From Notoacmeibacter marinus (GTDB lineage: Bacteria; Pseudomonadota; Alphaproteobacteria; Rhizobiales; Rhizobiaceae): a DNA stretch of 64,000 bases. The notes under the pieces are model-generated. The model was not told where the DNA came from, made no database searches, and saw only the letters and a program-made list of their open reading frames with translations. A program made the position numbers and the translations under genes. Positions 37,624-44,745 of this stretch are shown here, in pieces. Position 1 is the stretch's first letter. Each line of letters starts with the position of its first letter. The stretch spans positions 806,001 to 870,000 of the forward strand of contig NZ_NBYO01000002.1 in NCBI RefSeq assembly GCF_002238045.1, read 5' to 3'.

Positions 37624-38423
37624 TCATGAGCCTTGCAGCAAAAGAGGATCGGCTTCCCTATTATCGCCCTACCGGTAATGAATGCACGATCTTCGAGATG
37701 GCCCACAATAACGGTTTGCCCCTTCTGCTGAAGGGGCCGACCGGCTGCGGCAAGACACGCTTCGTCGAGCACATGGCGGCCCGCCTCGGCCGCCGGCTCT
37801 ACACGGTCGCCTGCCATGACGATCTGTCCGCCGCCGATCTCATCGGCCGCTATCTCCTGCGCGGTGGACAGACCGAATGGGTCGACGGACCGCTCACCCG
37901 CGCCGTTCGCGAAGGCGCGATCTGCTATCTCGACGAGATCGTGGAGGCGAGGAAGGATGTGACGGTGGTTCTCCACCCGCTGACCGACAATCGCCGCACC
38001 CTGATGATCGACAGGACGGGAGAAGAGCTTCATGCCCCACCTGGTTTCATGCTCGTCGCCAGCTACAATCCCGGCTATCAGAACGTGCTGAAGCGGATGA
38101 AGCCATCGACGCGGCAGCGCTTCCTGTCCTGCACCTTCGGTTTTCCGGCCCCGGAGGACGAGATCGCCATCGTCGCGCAAGAAAGCGGCCTCGAACCGGG
38201 CCGCGTCGCGCCGCTGGTGCGGCTCGGCGGTCATATCCGCAACCTGTCCGGCATGGATCTGGAGGAAGGCGTCTCGACCCGCCTGCTGATCTATGCGGCC
38301 ACGCTGATCGCCGGCGGCATGGGCGTGGAGCGTTCGCTGGAGGTCGCGGTGATCGAGCCGCTCACCGACGATGACGACGTCAAGACGGCCCTGCGCGAAC
38401 TCGTCGTCACGATCTACGGGTAA
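37620..38423 (+). CDS. norQ: NorQ, MoxR-type AAA+ ATPase for NOR assembly
   Basis: A 267-residue cytoplasmic AAA+ ATPase with Walker A KGPTGCGKTRFVEHMA, Walker B AICYLDEIVEA, and the NorQ/CbbQ-type ATPase and C-terminal domains. It works with the vWA protein NorD to insert the non-heme iron into NorB. The ATG at 37620 overlaps the norB stop; a second ATG at 37626 is slightly better placed after GGCGGA and could be the true start. It is followed 5 nt later by norD. Confidence 0.95.
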   Translation: MIMSLAAKEDRLPYYRPTGNECTIFEMAHNNGLPLLLKGPTGCGKTRFVEHMAARLGRRLYTVACHDDLSAADLIGRYLLRGGQTEWVDGPLTRAVREGAICYLDEIVEARKDVTVVLHPLTDNRRTLMIDRTGEELHAPPGFMLVASYNPGYQNVLKRMKPSTRQRFLSCTFGFPAPEDEIAIVAQESGLEPGRVAPLVRLGGHIRNLSGMDLEEGVSTRLLIYAATLIAGGMGVERSLEVAVIEPLTDDDDVKTALRELVVTIYG

Positions 38424-38428
38424 CGATC

Positions 38429-40318
38429 ATGGCGCTGCGTCCGCTCGATCTGATGGAACCGGAGGAGACGGTCGGCAACATCTGGCACGACTATGCCAGC
38501 CGCCTCGGCGCCATGCCGGCCTTTCCCGATGCGGCCGTGCCGCTGTCATCGGTGCGGACGAGCCTCTCGATCCTCTTCCGCGCCCTGGGCGGCGCGAAGG
38601 GAACCGAACTGCGCGAGGCGGCGCCGCTTCCCGTCCAGCATCGCCGCTCGTTCCGCCGGCGGCTCGGCACGGGCCGCGAGACCTTCTACCGGGCCGGCTT
38701 CGACGGCGAATGCATGCGCCTGCCGCCAACAATGGACTGTTTCGACGAGCCGGCGCTGAACCGCTCCGCCTATATCTGGCTGACGGCGATGGCCGCACTC
38801 TGCCACGAGAACGATCTGCCGGAAGACGAGGGCGACGAAACGCAGATCGTCATCAACACCGCGCTGATAGAGCGGGTTCACCGGACATGTCCCGGTCTAG
38901 AAAAGGCGTACGAACAATTGGCGGCAAAGGTGCTGGCCTATCGCCCACGCCTGTCGCTCCCGCCGGACGAAGCGATGATCGAGGCCGCGATCCGCAACGT
39001 TCTTTCCGGCACGCCGCCTATCGAACTTCAGGGCAAACGAGACAATGGCGCGCGCCAGCCGCTGCCCTTCCTGCCTGTTCCCATATGGTTGCACCTGTCC
39101 CGGCCCGGCAGCGGCCCGGCCTCATCCGAAACAACGGACGACGCGGGCGCGCCACCGCCCGGCGTGGCGACCACCAAACGCAAAATGGCGTTCCGCCGCG
39201 ATCTCGACCAGGCCAACCGCAAGGACAGCCTGATCGTCCACCGTTTCGAATCGATCCTGAGCTGGGTCGAGTCGATGAACCTCAACCGCAGCGTCGACGA
39301 CGACGATGACGAGAACGCGCAGAAGGCGGCGGACGATCAGGACAACATCTCACTGACGCGCAACGACAAGCGCGCCGCCACGCGGCTGCGCCTTCATCTG
39401 GATCTGTCGCCCGCCGACGCCGATCACGAGCGCCTGGCCGGCGAACACACCTATGCCGAATGGAATTTCCGCTCGCGCAGCTACATGGACGGCCATTGCC
39501 GCGTTCTGGAAGCGGACGCGATCCCGGAACCCGGAAACGGCTTCACACCGGACGCCAAGAGTGTCCGCGCCGTCCGCCGGCAATTCGAGGCGCTGCGGCC
39601 GCGCCGCATCGTACAGCCGCGCCAGATCGACGGCACCGAACTGGACCTCGACGCGCTGATCGCCGCGCGCGCCGATCTGGCAGCGACCGGTCGGGGCAGC
39701 GACCGCATCTGGCAGGCCTCGCGGCAGATCGAACGCGATCTGTCGGTCGCCTTCCTGATCGACACCTCCCGCTCCACCGAAGCGGCCGTCGGCGACACCT
39801 CGGTCATCGAAGTGGCGCGCGACGCTCTGGCGGTGCTGGCGGGCGGGATCGATGCGGCTGGCGACCGCCTCGGCATATGGGGGTTTTCGTCGCTGCGACG
39901 CGACCGTGTTTTCGTCACCCGTTGCAAGGGGTTCGACCAGCCGATGGATCACGCCGTGACCGAACGGATCGGCGCGCTGAAGCCGGGCCACTACACACGG
40001 CTCGGCGCGGCGATCCGTCATGCCAGCCATCGCCTTGGCGAAGAGACCGCCGCGCGGCGTCTTCTGATCGTGCTGACGGACGGCAAACCCAACGATCTGG
40101 ACCATTACGAGGGCCAGCACGGGATCGAGGACAGCCGCGTCGCCGTCGCTGAAGCACGTCGCGCCGGGCAGATCGTCCATGGCGTGATCGTCGATGAGGA
40201 CGGGCAGGACTGGTTCGCGCGCATCTTCGGGCGCGGCGGATTCCACCTTCTGCCCCACCCGAAGCGCCTGACCCGTGCCCTGCCGGAAATCTACCGGCGA
40301 CTGACCGTGGAGAGCTGA
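38429..40318 (+). CDS. norD: NorD, von Willebrand factor A protein for NOR activation
   Basis: A 629-residue cytoplasmic or membrane-associated protein. The N-terminal two thirds are NorD-specific and include an acidic stretch (NRSVDDDDDENAQ, about residue 290). The C-terminal vWA domain begins near residue 440 with the metal site LIDTSRSTEA (DxSxS) and continues with IVLTDGKPNDLDHYEGQHG. It partners NorQ in loading iron into NorB. It is followed 1 nt later by two very small membrane-protein genes, probably in the same transcript. Confidence 0.94.
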   Translation: MALRPLDLMEPEETVGNIWHDYASRLGAMPAFPDAAVPLSSVRTSLSILFRALGGAKGTELREAAPLPVQHRRSFRRRLGTGRETFYRAGFDGECMRLPPTMDCFDEPALNRSAYIWLTAMAALCHENDLPEDEGDETQIVINTALIERVHRTCPGLEKAYEQLAAKVLAYRPRLSLPPDEAMIEAAIRNVLSGTPPIELQGKRDNGARQPLPFLPVPIWLHLSRPGSGPASSETTDDAGAPPPGVATTKRKMAFRRDLDQANRKDSLIVHRFESILSWVESMNLNRSVDDDDDENAQKAADDQDNISLTRNDKRAATRLRLHLDLSPADADHERLAGEHTYAEWNFRSRSYMDGHCRVLEADAIPEPGNGFTPDAKSVRAVRRQFEALRPRRIVQPRQIDGTELDLDALIAARADLAATGRGSDRIWQASRQIERDLSVAFLIDTSRSTEAAVGDTSVIEVARDALAVLAGGIDAAGDRLGIWGFSSLRRDRVFVTRCKGFDQPMDHAVTERIGALKPGHYTRLGAAIRHASHRLGEETAARRLLIVLTDGKPNDLDHYEGQHGIEDSRVAVAEARRAGQIVHGVIVDEDGQDWFARIFGRGGFHLLPHPKRLTRALPEIYRRLTVES

Positions 40319-40319
40319 T

Positions 40320-40499
40320 ATGCTTCGCTATCTGACCATTCTGCTGACAATGGCACCGGCCTCCGCTCTGGCAGCCGGCTTCGACCGGCCAATCCCCAAC
40401 GCGCAATCGGCCACGGCCGAACTCTGGTTCGGTCTGGCGACCGTGGCCTTGATCGCAGCGCTTGCGCTGGTCTGGTACGCGGTGCGGCGGCGGCCATGA
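40320..40499 (+). CDS. Small membrane protein of the nor operon (59 aa)
   Basis: The reading frame begins 1 nt after the norD stop and encodes 59 residues. An N-terminal hydrophobic, signal-like segment (MLRYLTILLTMAPASALAAG) is followed by about 15 polar residues, a C-terminal membrane helix (LWFGLATVALIAALALVWYAV) and a basic end (RRRP). The next small gene starts inside its stop (ATGA). Rhodobacter sphaeroides carries two unassigned genes, nnrT and nnrU, after norCBQD; the position matches, but identity is not shown. Possible roles are assembly or an accessory subunit of the NO reductase; the function is unknown. Confidence 0.7.
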   Translation: MLRYLTILLTMAPASALAAGFDRPIPNAQSATAELWFGLATVALIAALALVWYAVRRRP

Positions 40500-40723
40500 G
40501 CAGGACGGCGCGACTGACCCTGATGCTCTGGCCGTTCGGCATAGGCGCGGTCGGCGTCAATCTCTTCTTCGCTTCGCTGATCGGCTCTTGGGTCGGCCTG
40601 CCGGTCATCCCGCCGGTCTGGGCGGCGTTCGTCAGCATCCCGCTGGGCCTGCCACCCACCTGGTTTTTCGCCCGCTATATCGTCGGCCTGATGGAAAAGG
40701 CCGAGGAGGACAGGCCGATCTGA
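40496..40723 (+). CDS. Small membrane protein of the nor operon (75 aa)
   Basis: A 75-residue protein with two hydrophobic segments, LTLMLWPFGIGAVGVNLFFA and VWAAFVSIPLGLPPTWFFA, and an acidic C-terminus (EKAEEDRPI). It overlaps the preceding small gene by ATGA and ends the nor operon; the next gene is convergent, 26 nt away. It may correspond in position to nnrU of Rhodobacter sphaeroides. I recognise no catalytic residues. Translation coupling with the upstream small gene suggests that the two proteins act together. Confidence 0.72.
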   Translation: MSRTARLTLMLWPFGIGAVGVNLFFASLIGSWVGLPVIPPVWAAFVSIPLGLPPTWFFARYIVGLMEKAEEDRPI

Positions 40724-40749
40724 GAGGCGGACCGGCGAAGCGTTTCTTA

Positions 40750-40959
40750 TCAACCCGTGCGGCACGTCTTGATGCCGAAAAGGCTGTAGGCCGGGCAATT
40801 GCCGACCAGCGCGGTGATCGTGAAGACGGCAGCGACCGCCGCCGCCACCCAGTGCAGCGCGCCCATGGCCGCAAGTCCCCCGGCAAAGGCATAGAAGAAG
40901 AGAGCCGCCGCGACGGCAAGCCGCAGAATCCGGTCGATTTTTCCCATATTGGTCGTCAT
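40750..40959 (-). CDS. DUF2892 (YgaP-type) small membrane protein
   Basis: A 69-residue protein of the DUF2892 family. It begins TTNMGKIDRILRLAVAAALF, has two membrane helices and ends NCPAYSLFGIKTCRTG, with the conserved cysteines near the C-terminus. The start at 40959 has AAGGGA 6 nt upstream and gives the standard family N-terminus. Stand-alone members have no established function; in E. coli YgaP the domain is joined to a rhodanese. It lies downstream of a Crp/Fnr gene in the same direction, with a perfect palindrome in between. Confidence 0.85.
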   Translation of the reverse strand: MTTNMGKIDRILRLAVAAALFFYAFAGGLAAMGALHWVAAAVAAVFTITALVGNCPAYSLFGIKTCRTG

Positions 40960-41017
40960 TTCGTTTCCCTTCCATTGTCGGTTCATGGAAGGATCGCACG
41001 GCTTCACCGCTGCGCTC

Positions 41018-41032
41018 GGTGACAATATCACC
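41018..41032. promoter_or_regulatory. Palindrome GGTGA-CAATA-TCACC before the DUF2892 gene
   Basis: A perfect 5+5+5 inverted repeat in the 91-nt gap between the Crp/Fnr gene and the DUF2892 gene, centred about 66 bp from the DUF2892 start. The distance matches those of the Fnr-type boxes elsewhere in the window, but the half-site spacing is 5 instead of 6, so it is not a standard Fnr box. It may be an operator for the adjacent Crp/Fnr protein. Confidence 0.45.
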
Positions 41033-41050
41033 AAACGATCCGGTTTTTTG

Positions 41051-41734
41051 TCAGCCTGCCGACCGGACGAGCCGGATCAGGCCGTCCTTGCCGACGAGGC
41101 GCACTTCGCCGCGCGCCTGCTTCACCCAGCCCCGCCGCTGAAACTCGGCCAGAATGCGCGAAACCACTTCCCGCGCGGTGCCGAGTTCCGTTGCCAGCAC
41201 GGCGTGGGTGCCGTGCACGATCCCGTTCTCATCGGCCAGTTCCAGCAGCCGCGAGGCCAGCCGCACATCCATGCGCTGGAAGACGATATCGTCGATCAGC
41301 GCGAAGAGATCGGTGATGCGTCGCGAATAGGCCTTGAAGACGAATTCGCGGAAGATGGCCGAACGGCCGACCAGATCGTCGAAGGTGGCGCGCGGAATGG
41401 CCACCGCCCGCACATCCGTCTCGGCAATGCCATCGGCCGAATAATCCTCGAATGCCAGCATGCAGGCGGTCGTCAGAACGCAGCTCTCGCCGGCATTGAC
41501 GCGATAGAGCGCTACTTCCCGCCCGGTTTCCGAGCGCTGCTGAACACGCACCGTGCCGTCCAGCAGAAGCAGCAGATTGTCGGCGGACTGGCCGGGCGCG
41601 AACACCTCCGTTCCGGCCGGAACCGACACGATCTGACTGCGCTTCCGAAGGTCCTCGCGAATATCGTCGGGCAGCCGGTTCAAACCCTCGAACCGGTCGA
41701 TCCAATCGTCATGTTTCGTCCTGTCTTGCAGCAT
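41051..41734 (-). CDS. Crp/Fnr-family regulator adjacent to DUF2892 gene
   Basis: A 226-residue Crp/Fnr protein. The sensor domain has SVPAGTEVFAPGQSADNLLL, VALYRVNAGESCVLTTACML and a conserved DYSADGIAETDVRAVAIPR. The helix-turn-helix contains LATELGTAREVVSRILAEFQ. There is no N-terminal FNR cysteine cluster; two cysteines lie in ESCVLTTACML. It is a different subgroup from the Dnr-like and NnrR proteins in this window. The start at 41734 has AAGGAGG 12 nt upstream. It probably controls the DUF2892 gene and perhaps itself, since palindromes lie before both. The signal is unknown; redox or nitrosative cues are plausible. Confidence 0.85.
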   Translation of the reverse strand: MLQDRTKHDDWIDRFEGLNRLPDDIREDLRKRSQIVSVPAGTEVFAPGQSADNLLLLLDGTVRVQQRSETGREVALYRVNAGESCVLTTACMLAFEDYSADGIAETDVRAVAIPRATFDDLVGRSAIFREFVFKAYSRRITDLFALIDDIVFQRMDVRLASRLLELADENGIVHGTHAVLATELGTAREVVSRILAEFQRRGWVKQARGEVRLVGKDGLIRLVRSAG

Positions 41735-41765
41735 GATCGGCACGCGCCTCCTTCCATACATGCAA

Positions 41766-41780
41766 GACATAAGATATGTC
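41766..41780. promoter_or_regulatory. Palindrome GACATA-AGA-TATGTC before the Crp/Fnr gene
   Basis: A perfect 6+3+6 inverted repeat centred about 39 bp upstream of the Crp/Fnr start codon, in the 137-nt gap to the Rid gene. It differs in sequence from the palindrome before the DUF2892 gene. It is a candidate operator; whether for self-repression or another factor is not shown. Confidence 0.4.
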
Positions 41781-41871
41781 AGCAGCGCTCCAAGGCCATC
41801 ACCCTGGCGTCGGATGTCGAAGGACAAGCGAACATCACAGCCTCAGTGTCGGTGCTGCCCTGTGCCTCACC

Positions 41872-42213
41872 TCAGGCAATGGCAGCAGTGACGATGATCT
41901 CGACCCTGAGCGCGGGCCGCGCCAGTTTTGCCTCGCCACATGCCCGGGCCGGCGCATGGCCTTCCGGTACCCAGGCATCCCATACCGCATTCATCTCGGC
42001 GAAATCCGCCATGTCCGCCAGCCAGATCACGGCTTGCAGAATATGTTCTGGCGAAGAGCCCGCCTTCTGCAAAAGGGCTTCGATGCGGGAAAGGCACTCG
42101 CGCGTCTGTTCGGCAACTGTCTCGCCCTCACCGACCTGGCCACAGAGATAGGCCACGCCATTGTGTTTGACGATTTTGCTCATGCGGGTGGATGTGTCCA
42201 AACGTTCGATCAT
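41872..42213 (-). CDS. Rid-family (RidA-like) enamine/imine deaminase
   Basis: A 113-residue YjgF/RidA-fold protein. It has [40 protein letters not shown] and the arginine of the active site in [14 protein letters not shown]. Proteins of this fold form trimers and hydrolyse reactive imines or enamines; the motif set is closer to Rid2/Rid3 groups than to archetypal RidA. It is encoded downstream of the amine oxidase gene in the same direction, separated by a hairpin and 289 nt. It could clear imine side products of amine oxidation (inference). Confidence 0.85.
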   Translation of the reverse strand: MIERLDTSTRMSKIVKHNGVAYLCGQVGEGETVAEQTRECLSRIEALLQKAGSSPEHILQAVIWLADMADFAEMNAVWDAWVPEGHAPARACGEAKLARPALRVEIIVTAAIA

Positions 42214-42463
42214 CGTGCCATGTCTCTTTCGTTTCCCATGATGTCCTGCCCCGACAGTCCGGCCAGTTCCTGAGGGTCACGGGTTTGATCGGCGGTCGGA
42301 TACGGTAGTAGCCGGTATCGTCTTGCGACAGTCCATAGGCCACTGCAAGCAGTTCGATGACCGTCAGCCCGCAATATCGTCCCTGGCGGGGCACATGCCC
42401 TGCCGGTCGGACAGCGTGGCAATCCGGCGGTCCATGGGATAAAAAGCGGCAGGGTCCAGATGC

Positions 42464-42489
42464 ACGCCGCCCGGCTATCCGGGCGGCGT
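42464..42489 (-). terminator. Hairpin just downstream of the amine oxidase gene
   Basis: ACGCCGCCCGG and CCGGGCGGCGT form a perfect 11-bp stem with loop CTAT, 13 nt past the amine oxidase stop. The T run (TTT) follows on the plus strand, not on the minus strand, so for the oxidase transcript it is a GC-rich end hairpin without a U tract. The remaining 42214-42463 shows no convincing gene. Confidence 0.5.
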
Positions 42490-42502
42490 TTTGGCTTGTC
42501 GG

Positions 42503-44491
42503 CTACTTGCCCTTGCGCAGCGTCATCGCCGGATTGGTGGCGAAGTAATTGTGCGGCATCAGGTGGACGGTCTTCCATTCCGTCGACATGACCGGCCAGT
42601 CCTCCATCCGCGGAATGTGGTGGAAGCCCGCCGTGAACCAGGCGACGATGTCCTGGTTGGCCAGCGGCCGGTCGGCCTTTACCCACTCCGCCAGCGTGTC
42701 GCTGCCGTCGCTCTGGAAGGGGTACTTGCCGCCGGCATAGCGCTGATCGGGATCGTAAACCGTGTTCCAGACCGAATATTCGATATAGGCGTTGCGCTTC
42801 ATCGGCGGATCGTTCGTGAAATCGAACGGGCCGTAGGCGATCGATCCATGATGGATCATATAGCCGGGCGTATGGCCCAGGTGACCTTCGCGCGCCGGAT
42901 TCGAATAGTGGAAGTAGCGCGGCTTCATGGCGCTGATCTGGTAGCGGGCGTCCATCTCGCTGTCGGGCATGTTGTGTTCGACCGTCCATAGCGAGCGGCG
43001 CGGGCTGTCGGCATCGACCTCCGCCGGAACGATGTCCATCGTGGCGAACATGTTCTCCGGCCGGTCGATATCGAAATCGACCTTGAAGTTGAAATAGTGG
43101 TCGTGATTGGCCGCGACCAGGTTGGGCGCGATCAGCGTGCCGTGTCTGGTCTCTTCTTCCGCCGTCGGATCGTTCATCGAGGTGGCGGCCGCGCCCTTGA
43201 CGCCATCCAGCCCGGTCGCGCCGATCATGATGCGGATGTCGCCGTTCTGGTAGAAGCGGTAATCGATCAAATAATCATAATTGCCGACTTCCGAAGCGGT
43301 GCGGACCACCAGTTCCGTCGCCGGGCGCCCTTCGGCGGGGGTGAAAGTGTCCTCGCTCTGCGCGAACACTTCATAGTGCCGCCAGGCCGGATCACCGATA
43401 TTGCGTTCGAAGATGCAGATCGCGTTCGGAATCTCCAGCGGCGCGCCGCTATCGTCGGAGATGAGCGCCGGAAGGAAGGTGGCGTAAGCGGGACAGTCGA
43501 TCCCCGCTTCCAGCGGCGTCATGAACAGGCCGAACCCGTACTCGCCGCTATCCATGTAGGTGCGCCAGTACCAGCCCTCACCGGGGTCCATATAGGGCAC
43601 GAACACTTCCGACAGATGCGTCTGATAGATGATCGGACGCTTTGTGTCCCCATCCATCACATTGATGTTGGAGACAACCAGACCCGCGCGCTTTTCGGTG
43701 CGGAAGCGAAAATCCCAGATGTCCCAGCTGAGGTGGCCGCCATCGAGAACGTAGTTGGGTTCGCCCTCCTGCTTCAGCAGCACCGGGTTGGTCTCCGGCC
43801 GCAGCGGCGCCCGCTCGGCGATTTCCTCTTCCGTATAGCCCCACGGGTCCTGCGGCAGCGGCAGCGCACCCTCGTCGATCACCTCCGTGACCGTCTTGCT
43901 GGTCAGATCGATCACCGCATAGAGGCCCTCGATGGGCTTGGCGTAGAAGTTGGAGCCGGTCGGATTGACGTAGCAGGGCACCTTCATCAGGCGTGTGCCG
44001 TCATATTCCGGCGTGAAGAAGCTGCCGGCGGTCAGCGGCAGACAAAAGACGTCCTCCGCGGTGAGCCCGCGCTTCTTCAGACCGTCCTGCACGCGGCTAT
44101 CCGCCAGCGTGGTTTCCATTGCCGACATGAATTCGGTGAAAAGCACCATTGGCTGGCCCTCGATGGGCCCATCGCTTTCCACTTCGCCGCTGGTCAGATT
44201 GACCACCGCTTCGGAGAAGCCCTTTTCGTCGGTGTACTGCACCATGGCGCGGCGCGTCAGCGTATCGCCGGGCTTGAAGGCCAGCACCTCTGCCTTTTCG
44301 GGCTCGACCAGGTCGATCAGCGGGTAGAGCGTCTGATCGTTTGTCACGCCGGCCTCGCGCAGAATGGAGCCGGCCTTGCGGATTTCCTCCCCCGTCAGTC
44401 CGTCCATCGGATGCGACTGAGCCAGGGCGCCGGTAGCGCCCATTGCCAGCCCCACCACTGAGACAGCGGCGCTTAACAGCAGATGTTTCAT
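42503..44491 (-). CDS. tynA: Primary-amine oxidase (copper/topaquinone amine oxidase)
   Basis: A 662-residue periplasmic homodimeric enzyme that oxidises primary amines to aldehyde, NH3 and H2O2. It has a signal peptide (SVVGLAMGATGALAQS), N2 and N3 domains and a large catalytic domain. The topaquinone is made from Tyr405 in EVGNYDYLIDY; the catalytic base is probably Asp314 in YMDSGEYGFG; copper ligands are His463 and His465 in NHDHYFNF plus a later His in MIHHGS. All key residues are intact. The FeaR-like regulator gene lies upstream. Phenylethylamine or tyramine is the usual substrate, but this is not proven here. Confidence 0.95.
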   Translation of the reverse strand: MKHLLLSAAVSVVGLAMGATGALAQSHPMDGLTGEEIRKAGSILREAGVTNDQTLYPLIDLVEPEKAEVLAFKPGDTLTRRAMVQYTDEKGFSEAVVNLTSGEVESDGPIEGQPMVLFTEFMSAMETTLADSRVQDGLKKRGLTAEDVFCLPLTAGSFFTPEYDGTRLMKVPCYVNPTGSNFYAKPIEGLYAVIDLTSKTVTEVIDEGALPLPQDPWGYTEEEIAERAPLRPETNPVLLKQEGEPNYVLDGGHLSWDIWDFRFRTEKRAGLVVSNINVMDGDTKRPIIYQTHLSEVFVPYMDPGEGWYWRTYMDSGEYGFGLFMTPLEAGIDCPAYATFLPALISDDSGAPLEIPNAICIFERNIGDPAWRHYEVFAQSEDTFTPAEGRPATELVVRTASEVGNYDYLIDYRFYQNGDIRIMIGATGLDGVKGAAATSMNDPTAEEETRHGTLIAPNLVAANHDHYFNFKVDFDIDRPENMFATMDIVPAEVDADSPRRSLWTVEHNMPDSEMDARYQISAMKPRYFHYSNPAREGHLGHTPGYMIHHGSIAYGPFDFTNDPPMKRNAYIEYSVWNTVYDPDQRYAGGKYPFQSDGSDTLAEWVKADRPLANQDIVAWFTAGFHHIPRMEDWPVMSTEWKTVHLMPHNYFATNPAMTLRKGK

Positions 44492-44564
44492 GTCTTCCTC
44501 CCTGAAAGAGTATGGGTCATCGTCTCCGCTATCGTCATGGGAAAGACGATTCCGATGTCAGCGT

Positions 44565-44608
44565 ATCCGGTCAGGCCTTGTTCATCGAATTTTACGCCAA
44601 GACCGGAT
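44565..44608. promoter_or_regulatory. 8-bp inverted repeat upstream of the amine oxidase gene
   Basis: ATCCGGTC (44565-44572) and GACCGGAT (44601-44608) form a perfect inverted repeat 28 nt apart, 74-117 nt upstream of the oxidase start, in the 254-nt gap behind the AraC gene. It may be part of the regulator's binding region. No other feature was seen in 44492-44745. Confidence 0.3.
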
Positions 44609-44745
44609 GTCTCCACTCCGCGAAAACGCGCGACGCGCAGCCGGCTTGGCGCAGCCCCCGCGCAACGCAATCGTCGGAAGGCAGTGTGCCAGTATCCGAG
44701 ATGACCAATCTTGGCCGCTAGCGACAGCCGTTTTGGACACAAGCG

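Noticed and set aside
41018-41032. GGTGACAATATCACC as a normal Fnr box
   Set aside because: The half-site spacing is 5 nt where Fnr/NnrR sites need 6 between TTGA and TCAA. It is kept only as a palindrome of unknown ligand.
42128-42394. 88-codon open frame on the minus strand upstream of the Rid gene
   Set aside because: It overlaps the Rid gene start in another frame, has no recognisable homology and no good ribosome site.
44488-44742. 84-codon open frame on the minus strand before the amine oxidase gene
   Set aside because: It overlaps the amine oxidase start, has no domain and sits in the expected promoter region.
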